From Thermomucor indicae-seudaticae (taxonomy: Eukaryota > Mucoromycota > Mucoromycetes > Mucorales > Lichtheimiaceae), in the NCBI GenBank assembly GCA_000787465.1, contig JSYX01000199.1, positions 1-14,908 of the forward strand: a stretch of 14,908 bases of DNA. The letters are read 5' to 3'. Of the stretch, positions 7,579-14,908 are shown piece after piece. How positions within the stretch are numbered: the first letter of the stretch is position 1; every line of letters begins with the position of its first letter. The notes under the pieces were generated by a model. The model was not told the DNA's origin. It saw only the letters and a list, made by a program, of their open reading frames with translations, and did no database searches. Made by a program: the position numbers and the translations under genes.

Positions 7579-8591
7579 GTCCCGACAAGTGGTGCCAGTG
7601 ATACCAGTGTTCCCCGTTCTATTGAAGACGAATATTGCACTTAACATTCATGTATATATTGCGCCAAGATAATACTGTTTGGGTGATGTCAAAGTAGACG
7701 AGAAAAGATAGGAAAAGTGACCTGTTTTCAATACTTGTACATTACGACTTTTTTACGTTCATAAATGATTAGATTCCCTCGAACTTTGCAATTAGTGTTC
7801 AGAATATGGGATCATGCACCGCTTTCGAGAAGCTTTTGCACGTCTACCCGGAAATTGTGATATATGTACCTGGCATTTACCTTCTTGAAGTTATTTAAAG
7901 CGGAACGCAAAGGACACAAGGAAGTTAGTGTCTTGAATTCAAGAAGCTCTTCCAGAAGCGCTTACTATTGTACTACTGTGTCTGATCTTGCAATGCTATT
8001 AGCAAGTCATTTAATGACAATCCAACTTCACGCTTGTACTGTTTCTACGATATTAGCAGAGCTAAATATTGCTTCTCATCTTCACTTGATAACCCAAGCA
8101 CAAGCACACTGGGATGACCGCCTGCAGCTCCAGTACTTGTTATATGGGTAAATCATATAAATGGATCGAATCAGGAACGCTCCTTTGCTCTTGTTGGCCA
8201 TGGAAGGCTAAACGAACTGGAAGAACGCAACCGAACCCCGGCAATACAATAGGTTCTGGCTTTGAGAGATGCAGGGTGACCGTGAAGATACTATATGTTA
8301 TTAAGCAAATCGCTACGCTCAAAACAATATCACAAGTAAAAGTACTGACTGTGGTCTTACTGCGTTATCCAGCATCCGTTCTGCAAGACTATATGCATAC
8401 TTTGGCAAATACTCGTTCCTTATTGGGATCCGGGCTGATACTGTAAACTAATAGACAATCCGAAAACAGATATCTGCCACCATGCTACCGTTTTCTTCTC
8501 TTCCGGATTACTGGTTTTCGTCCCCATGCAATATCGATTGATCGCTCGCTTATGGAAAACACGCTGTTGTCATAAAGACGTTAGTTCGACA

Positions 8592-8609
8592 CAGCAGCAG
8601 CAGTAGTAG
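8592..8609 (+). repeat. Short CAG/TAG trinucleotide run
   Basis: Four CAG units followed by two TAG units in non-coding sequence. A minor microsatellite. Confidence 0.7.
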
Positions 8610-8675
8610 TACTGATCAGTGTGCCTTGTTTCAGCCGAGTAAACTCAGTTCATATGCAGCGCAGAAAATGACACT

Positions 8676-8904
8676 ATGACCACGACTGACCTCAGCATTG
8701 ATAACCAGGTAAAACCCTGTCCGTAGAACTCCAGGAACGAATTGACCAGTCGCAGGGTTACACAGGACATGGATTAAACGCATTGATAGTTGTCGAAAGA
8801 GGTAAGTAATGCGAAACTTCGTTTATGTTCCGTTCCTGGCTGATCTTTTAGATTGCTTGTATGTTCTTAAAAACAGGCCATATTCTGACAAGATCGTCCT
8901 GTGA
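8676..8904 (+). CDS. Candidate short spliced gene, function unknown
   Basis: A possible model: exons 8676-8708 (MTTTDLSIDNQ, donor CAG|GTAAAA), 8756-8801 (GYTGHGLNALIVVER, donor G|GTAAGT) and 8852-8904 (CLYVLKNRPYSDKIVL and a TGA stop), 43 aa in all. The second intron (50 nt, GTAAGT to CTTTTAG) is of good quality and joins two frames that both read like protein. The first join is weaker: the middle frame is open from 8705 and reads ELQERIDQSQ before GYTG, so exon 2 could instead begin at the acceptor AACCAG (8703-8708) with a different first exon. No family was recognised. It may be a small gene, the relic of a larger one, or chance. Confidence 0.2.
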
Positions 8905-9577
8905 ATCAGTTCTTCGCTGTTAATGCTGACTCTAGTCCACTATTTACCTCGAATTATGAACATCCGTATGTCAAACGGTTGCGCTAGAGGCCACCTGAGA
9001 CAACTGGATCAAGTAATATTTCCGTGAGACACAACCCTGTTCTAGGTTACCCAGTCATTTGGCGCGTCTTTGGTCCATACGGCGTTGATCAATGGACATT
9101 AGACTTCGAAAAGTGTACAGATATTATTACGCAGGGGAGCAAACAAACAAGCAAAGAAATAAAAGATCAGGAACCTGGACCGACCGGTTATTCTATTAAG
9201 TACGTGATAACACTGCAAGGCATAGTACAGATGAGGGGTTATTGGATTAAACTAGGGTGGTTTTAGCTTTTTCTTTTAGACATCTCAGGCATAGATCAGT
9301 AAAAAGAAGTGGTGTTTGAGCAGCAACGAATGCATGAGGCACAGCTATAGCTTAAAGTTATAGCGATGATTATCTTCAGGTTGTGAGCAAGGGGATTAAA
9401 CAACTTTCCAGCTGAGGGATTAATTCCAAGTAAAGCAAGATGCACCAGAGAACGGCTTAGAAACTGAGGGTCTCAGTTATCCAGATCTTGGGCAGATATG
9501 TTTCTGTTTCATTCGTACGGTATCTGAGACAGGTGCTATAGGCACGGATGGTGAGGCCGGAGCGGGGTCACGCTAAA

Positions 9578-9585
9578 TATTTAAA
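9578..9585 (+). promoter_or_regulatory. TATA-like element of the Zn2Cys6 gene
   Basis: TATTTAAA, 57 bp before the start codon, followed by a T/C-rich segment (TTTTCTTCTTCTCC near 9617-9630) that probably lies in the leader. This supports 9642 as a true gene start. Confidence 0.45.
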
Positions 9586-9641
9586 GGGCTCTGAACCTCG
9601 AGGTTTCGACAGGATATTTTCTTCTTCTCCATTCAAATAAT

Positions 9642-10034
9642 ATGTCGAACTGGAACTCTGCTTACTCAATTTATTGGACTGGCCAGAACTGGAACGTAAT
9701 CTTTACTGATCCCGGTGCCTGCGGCGGTTGCGGCAGCGGTGGTAGTGGTGGCAGCGGCGGCAGCGACGGACAGAGTCCACCCGATCCAAACGATAACAAA
9801 CCCAAATGCAACTATCGCGGACGCTACGTTCGACGAGCATGTGAGAACTGTAAAAAAAGACATATAGCTTGCTCGAATAAACGTCCGTGTCCGCGTTGTG
9901 TACAAGATAACGTGCTGTGCGTCGACGCGGAGACCAAGACACGCGGGCGCCCGAAAGGTTCAAAGAATAAGCCCAAAATAGCAAAAGTGCAGGCTCAAGC
10001 TGACCAGAAACAACAACAGAATTTTCAATCCTAG
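9642..10034 (+). CDS. Small Zn(II)2Cys6 protein with AT-hook
   Basis: An intronless frame of 130 aa. Residues 1-26 are aromatic and Asn-rich (SNWNSAYSIYW). Residues 27-45 are a Gly/Ser-rich run with two extra Cys. Residues 67-93 form a complete fungal binuclear zinc cluster, C67-x2-C70-x6-C77-x5-C83-x2-C86-x6-C93. It is followed directly by an AT-hook core (R101-G-R-P104, then KGSKNKPK) and a Gln-rich tail. Zinc-cluster proteins usually bind CGG-type DNA sites in the nucleus. This one lacks the coiled coil and the long fungal transcription-factor middle domain of typical members. It is therefore either a minimal DNA-binding protein, an architectural factor, or a competitor of longer relatives. 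It faces the B56 gene across about 0.9 kb. Confidence 0.88.
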   Translation: MSNWNSAYSIYWTGQNWNVIFTDPGACGGCGSGGSGGSGGSDGQSPPDPNDNKPKCNYRGRYVRRACENCKKRHIACSNKRPCPRCVQDNVLCVDAETKTRGRPKGSKNKPKIAKVQAQADQKQQQNFQS

Positions 10035-10923
10035 TCTACGCTGTAACTTTACTGTAATCTAGTTAATGTGATAATAGTAACAGTAATAGTATCATATGGT
10101 ACACTTTTATGTCAGATTCTATATTCTAGAGTATGGTTTGATTAACTATTATGCCATTTTTCCGAAGTGGCTCAACACGAATTTTATGGCAAAGCTTTTC
10201 ATTCGCATTGATAACGTATTCTGTCCGCGACTTTCTCTAATCAACAACAACGAGGTAGCTGTCTTACGAAAGTTAATAATTAAATGCAAACAGTCGTTGT
10301 TTCCTGGTCCGCACACATGCTAAGAAGCAAATTGGTGGCTTCTGCTACCATGTTGGCTCGTTGTCACGCACACCCCAATCCTTGACGTGTCCGATGTTCG
10401 TAAATTGCCCGGTTTGGATTTTGAGTACTTGGGTTAATCATATCACCCTGTCCGTGGAAACTTCGACTTCAAGCGTGAACATCGGAAAAATCACCAAAGG
10501 CATGGGTGGGGATTCGAGAGGCACATGCAAATAATCAGGATACTTTTGATTATGCTGACCTTGGAAACATAACCAGCATCTAAGAGCCCTTTCAGTATTA
10601 TAATTCAGCAAAAAGCTATCGACGCTTTGTTGTACGCTTTACTTAACTGCATCAGGATATCGAAGTTGATCAAGTCAGCCATTAGGTGCATCAGTCTATC
10701 GATACCCAAGATTTTCAAAGCTACTGGTGCTCAGAAAGGTCTGTGTATAGCTCAAGAATCTCGACCAGCTTAATTCAGTTCCCAACCGTATCATAAATAC
10801 TTTTTATTCCCTCAAAGAAACGAAGTCGTCCCTTCTCGATCCAATTGACACTGTATAGAGTGTACATGATTAAGATTACAAAAATACCAGAGGTTTATTA
10901 GTCCCTTAAGAACTACGCCAAGA
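10035..10923. other. Intergenic region between convergent genes
   Basis: The 3' sides of the Zn2Cys6 and B56 genes meet here. The plus-strand frame 10096-10323 has no protein character. On the minus strand, 10358-10700 holds several open stretches that read like protein (for example LMADLINFDILMQLSKAYNK and GQFTNIGHVKDWGVRDNEPTW), separated by a frame change near 10640 and a TGA near 10437. This could be a decayed or small spliced gene, but no model is convincing. Confidence 0.5.
10894..10899 (-). terminator. Polyadenylation signal of the B56 gene
   Basis: AATAAA on the minus strand, 24 nt past the stop at 10924. Its position supports the twelve-exon model ending at 10924 rather than the earlier in-intron stop at 11144. 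Confidence 0.6.
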
Positions 10924-13519
10924 TCATGAGTCGGCTTCATCAGAGTCATTACGCTGTGGTATCGCAGAAGGCTTTTCGGGAACGGTCTTGGCGGAGACGA
11001 CATGTGTAGCAGTAGTAACAGTGCTCGTGCTGACGGTATGAGTGGTGGATGACTCTGGGAAGGTTTCGGCAAGGGTGTCTGTAGTCTCTGTCGTCGTAGC
11101 AGAAAGGCTACTTTTCTGCATGTCTCATTTAGTAACTGGCCCACTATCTCATAGCGTTCTCTTTGGATCTACTAGTACGTACTTTTTCGGCTGCTGTCTC
11201 CTGTCCCACATCGACGGGTTTGCTTGAGCACGAAGGCAAATTTCGTGCCGCTGCTTTCAACTCTAACTTCCTCCATATTTGCTCCCGGTTTGCCTGTCGC
11301 TTGTGCAACCTGAAATCACATTAGCTCTAAATATAATAGCCTACATGACCATTTCATCTCGTTCACTTACTCTTCATCTTCTTGTACGCTTCGCTTTAAG
11401 CATTCATCAAATAATACTGGATTTGCTTTTCCTAGTGTTCCAAGGGCATCTGATACCAGGTCATGCAGTGACCTTCAACAGTAAATGTTAACTTTCCCGA
11501 CTAGACCTTGTGCCGATGCAAAACATATTACTTATTCCAATGTATCTGTGCGTGTCGATATAACGGCGGAAAAGCTATCGGCATAAGGACTTCAATGTTG
11601 TCATTGACTAGATTGACAATGTAGTCGTTGTTCCAATAGTACAGAGCCCTCTCCGCTACCTGCACGAATCGACGGTGAAAACCTAGCATCAATTGGGACA
11701 AAACACTTTGTTACCTGAAAATGAGGACTAGCGACGCATTGACCCAGTCGTTGAAACAAAGGAACCATAATCTTCTTGAACTCTACTGCATCCGTAATAT
11801 CCAAAATCTCTTCCATTTCTGTTAAAAACATAACTTCCTTGGCACTATTAACTTTGGGCCAATACTTCAGGAGTCCGTTTACGACCTAAGACATAATCCC
11901 GGCGTTCAAGAGCGGAACTACATTAGACGCGACTCATTTCTTACCTTTGCGGTCAATGAGGGGTCTTTCTCTAGGAACTGGACGACACAATAAGCAAGTT
12001 GCGGATGGTATAATGCCAATGTTGAAGGCTTATGCAATGGTATCAATACTCTGAAAAGAAATGTTTTATGCTCCTCTTTTAAGGGCAATGCGAAGCCGTT
12101 GATGATGCTATTCTTACAGTCAGCTAATGAAAAAGAAAATCGCGTCTTTTACCTTCGGATCTTACCTTCCCATAATTTCGAGCAGCTCAGCAACGCCATT
12201 AAATCTTTCGGTTTCGTATATGAACTGGAAAAATGTATTACTGATAGACCGTCGTATAAAAGCACGAAGATTTAGGAATTTGCCATAGATTCGATGTAAC
12301 GTTGTTTTCAAAAAGTCGCGTTCTCTAGGGTCCTCGCTGTCAAATAGCTCCAGCAACTGTTTGCTCGCGTTAAGTAAATAATAAATATGACTTTCAAGAG
12401 GGGCGCATCCCTTACCTGGAGAATGAATTTCTGATCAATATACTTTTTCGCAACATGGGTATTAAAGTCGGGCGACTCCACAAATCGTAAAAAGAATTCG
12501 TACACCAGTTGCAAGTGAGGCCAAGCGACTTCTAATACTGGTTCCTCCTCGTCAGCATCTGCGCCTTCCGCGACTGGCTTGACCTGTGGTGATATTGACC
12601 GAAATGTATTGACTGCAAACTAAAATGTAGGGTATATGCAAAGTAAGTCTCTCTCTGTTTCCTGTGCTTTTATGACCTTTGTTTCAAATATACCATGCGA
12701 ATAACATCTGGGTACAAAGAATCCGTTATGACCCCTCGGGTCGTTGCTACATATTCTAGCATATCCTGCAAAGCCTGCCGCTTAATCTCTTTTCCTCGCA
12801 AATCAGATGACGGGTCGTTAAAATCAAACATGATCTGGCATTGTCCAAGCTTCCTAAGAAATAACTGGTGCCTCTGTGCTGGAGGAACCTCTTGAGAAAA
12901 AAGCAAATGCATGAGATATGTAATTACGCTTTATTCATAATGGAAAACGTCTTATATTACCGTTAAATCTCGGATATGGTTCCAATTCGACGTGAGTAGG
13001 AGCATAAAACCGAGAAGAGCGTTGCCTGCGCGGTGTCTTGACAGTGGGAATCATGTCCTTTGGTAAGCCTTGACCGAGTCGGTTGGTACTTGCGTTGAGT
13101 TTTGATAAGCTCAGTGTTTTGTTATGGGTTGGCGGATTCTGGAGGGCATACAGGACCTCTAGTTAGCGGTTGAATAACGTCTACTATCAAAGACGCGCAC
13201 CTGCGAGGTATTAATGTTGGCTGTCAAGTCCACAGCACCTTTTGACTGTTCAGAGGGTGGCACTTGCTGAACAACGACTGTTGGGGTATCATTGCCGAAA
13301 GATTGGGACTTATTTGGAGTCGTCGATAGGGATTGTTGATTACCCACGGAAAGACGATTTTGCTGCTTTGATCGCGATTTGCTTTCACTCTGATGTTGTG
13401 ATTTGCTTCTGGAAAGCTATAAAAATAGATCTTAGCGTTATGCTAGCCATGCGAACGCATCATGTATAGTATTGCAAGAAGATGCTCATACGTACAACGC
13501 CTTTCAATCCTTTCATCAT
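10924..13519 (-). CDS. PP2A regulatory subunit B', B56 family
   Basis: Twelve exons on the minus strand: 13496-13519, 13201-13416, 12961-13138, 12694-12890, 12416-12619, 12166-12356, 11945-12107, 11715-11885, 11532-11659, 11371-11472, 11183-11309 and 10924-11115, giving 630 aa. All eleven introns (55-79 nt) are GT..AG and keep frame. The N-terminus ([14 protein letters not shown], then Ser/Gln-rich) is disordered, as in fungal Rts1/Par1 proteins. The B56 core of HEAT-like repeats begins near residue 140 ([15 protein letters not shown]). The pocket that binds LxxIxE substrate motifs is intact: H294, R295, Y297, R304, I334, I338, K347 and H350 correspond to human B56gamma H187, R188, Y190, R197, I227, I231, K240 and H243. 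The tail from residue 568 is Thr/Ser/Val-rich and ends NDSDEADS. The subunit targets the PP2A A-C core to cell-cycle and stress-response substrates. Retention of the last intron would give a different end at 11144. Confidence 0.96.
11116..11182 (-). other. Last intron of the B56 gene, possible retained intron
   Basis: A 67-nt intron with donor AAA|GTACGT, a branch-like TTACTAAAT and acceptor ATGCAG. If retained, translation reads [13 protein letters not shown] and stops at TAG (11144-11146). If removed, it joins in frame to a 63-residue Thr/Ser-rich tail. The size and donor match the other introns of this gene. Confidence 0.65.
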
Positions 13520-14605
13520 TTTGCCTACCGTTTAATTCTGGGGAAGGATGTTCTGTGGGAGGAGAAATGGAGCGTGGAAAGTTGGACTTTGCTTTGTACT
13601 CACGCACAAGGCGCGGGGTGACATTTCTTTGAGGGAAAAATCACACCCAACCGTTAATGCAGATTTTTATTTCGGGGTGTAAGGTTCGCCACAAGGGGAA
13701 AAAAGCATAACATTTGATATCAAAGGCTCATCTTGATGCACATCGAAAGTGGTTTTCTTGCTCATACAATGGATGCGTATCAAAGTCTCTTTAAAGCTGA
13801 GCGGTGCAGCTTTGGATAAAGCACGAATTTTTCATTTCTTTGCAAAGGGTCTTTTGGAACAGTTTCCACAGTGAACCGGACATGATGGCATCATTGTCGT
13901 GGTATGACTTGGTTGAGCTAATTCGACAAACTCCTCGGGAAATTGTGCTATCTGTTTTGCGACTGTTGATCACGTTCCATCTTTGATGTGCTGAAAGAGT
14001 CTTTATGCTCTTCGAATCTTTCCGGAGATATGAATCACGGGAATGAGCAAGCTCTGTAATAGCCAACACATAGTAACCCTGTACAAGCCGAGGTCCTTAT
14101 TACTGCTGGTCTTCATTTTTCCCTTAGGTCCGTGGATTCCATACCTCCGTAAACTGCAGCGCAGAAGTGCTGTCGCTACAAGACTGTAAGCAATAACCTG
14201 GCAAGTAAGGTACGGATATTTATCTCTGGAGAACAACCGAGAATGTAGATTTGCGTTTTGGAAATTCAAGAATTGCGTAGAATCACGTTGTGTATCACTG
14301 CGAAGCTAGTATGCGCAAGGAAATCTTATAGATACTTGGTTAGCTTCTTACCAGTTAACTTCACCTTAAAACTTTCATCGTACCCATTAAGTTGAATTTA
14401 TGGAAGCGATGGCAATACATTGTAAGTCGTCCATATATTGGAGTTCTCTCATAGCAAATATAAAAATCGGCTTGCAATAGTCCGGGATAGGCTATTATCA
14501 CTCCAGAGCAGTTTCAATGAATTGATCCAACAGCTTAACGACGCATGGACTTTATGCTCGGAATCGTAAATAACCTCAACAGCGAGCGAGAACACCACCT
14601 ACACG
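13520..14605. other. B56 upstream region without a secure gene
   Basis: The first part is the B56 promoter and leader; the sequence just before the start codon is C/T-rich on the minus strand. Short overlapping frames at 13791-14069 (minus), 13804-13986 (plus) and 14003-14269 (minus) show no domain or splice pattern. The plus frame contains MMASLSWYDLVELIRQTPRE, which reads like a helix but belongs to no family I recognise. Confidence 0.5.
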
Positions 14606-14908
14606 ATGGACAGTGCACAACGATACACTACGCGACAGGACGCTGGACGACGGGCTACCACGCGACGAACCAAGAGCCTCGTATTAAACATACGCTTTGC
14701 GCCTGGAGAAAAGCAGAAAAGTGAAGGCATAAGAAGGTCGCCAATGGTATTCGTGGGCTTGTATGATACAAGTACACCCTTTGACTTATTCTGGTAGTTT
14801 TGGTCACCGTCCGCAGCTTTCATTATAAATGCTTTACATATCCGTTGATATACGTGCTACCGTAGTTATCGCAGCAAACCAAACAACATACAGTACCCGC
14901 GCGATATA
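14606..14908 (+). CDS. Weak candidate first exon(s) of a gene running off the window
   Basis: From ATG 14606, 63 codons are open and begin with an Arg/Thr-rich segment (MDSAQRYTTRQDAGRRATTR). This segment is GC-richer than its surroundings, as exons here tend to be. A possible donor ATG|GTATTC at 14747 and acceptor ATCGCAG ending at 14874 would join in frame to QTKQHTVPARY, open to the window edge. The overlapping minus-strand frame 14599-14823 is an equal-length competitor. No family is recognised. The call rests on composition and one possible intron only. Confidence 0.2.

Larger units (their letters stand above)
7579..9641. other. Long region without a secure gene
   Basis: Two kb between TRP5 and the Zn2Cys6 gene. 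Open frames on the plus strand at 7864-8151, 8114-8446 and 9024-9266 have no recognised domain, no strong start context and no splice pattern. One short spliced candidate (8676-8904) is listed separately. An ATG with a perfect GCCACC leader at 8482 opens only 19 codons. A palindrome AGCTATAGCT occurs at 9343-9352. The final part is the Zn2Cys6 promoter. No inverted-repeat termini, transposase motif or tRNA was seen. Confidence 0.55.

Noticed and set aside
7864..8446. Two overlapping open frames resembling a degraded Tc1/mariner transposase
   Set aside because: A weak helix-turn-helix impression only: no DDE/D residues, no terminal inverted repeats, no TA duplication seen.
8482..8540. ATG with a perfect GCCACC leader
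   Set aside because: The frame stops after 19 codons and no donor site rescues it.
9024..9266. 80-aa plus-strand frame
   Set aside because: It begins at a GTG, has no domain, no splice sites and no start context.
11144..11146. TAG as the normal stop of the B56 gene
   Set aside because: It is possible only if the last intron is retained. The open Thr/Ser-rich exon in phase and the AATAAA after 10924 favour the longer product.

Overview
The window looks like nuclear DNA from an early-diverging filamentous fungus, most likely Mucoromycota. Protein genes are interrupted by many short introns (47 to 79 nt) with GT..AG ends and frequent CTAAC/CTGAC-like branch sites. Tryptophan synthase is the fungal alpha-beta fusion. 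Two small fungal-type zinc regulators are present, and there are no operons or bacterial signals. The lineage assignment is inference from gene style.

Layout, left to right: (1) 1-1068, no intact gene, with a possible decayed AT-hook/Cys-rich reading frame at 561-1002. (2) 1069-1572 (+), a four-exon gene for the mitochondrial small-subunit ribosomal protein mS41 (IGR motif). (3) 1635-2943 (-), a six-exon gene for an unusual protein ending in a Rieske [2Fe-2S] domain, convergent with mS41 and only 62 bp away. (4) 2944-3803, upstream region shared by two divergent genes, with a hairpin plus T10 tract. (5) 3804-4757 (+), a single-finger C2H2 regulator. (6) 4758-5292, the TRP5 upstream region, with a GAGTCA motif and a possible gene relic on the minus strand. 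(7) 5293-7578 (+), TRP5 in four exons, 702 aa. (8) 7579-9641, two kb without a secure gene. (9) 9642-10034 (+), a 130-aa Zn2Cys6 plus AT-hook protein. (10) 10035-10923, intergenic. (11) 10924-13519 (-), a twelve-exon gene for the B56-type regulatory subunit of PP2A, 630 aa, with a last intron whose retention would change the C-terminus. (12) 13520-14908, mostly empty, with one weak candidate first exon near the right edge.

The genes belong to unrelated housekeeping and regulatory functions (mitochondrial translation, tryptophan synthesis, phosphatase targeting, transcription). Nothing suggests a gene cluster or a mobile element. The least understood gene is the Rieske protein. The intron-exon models were built by hand from splice consensus, reading phase and family conservation; transcript data would settle them.
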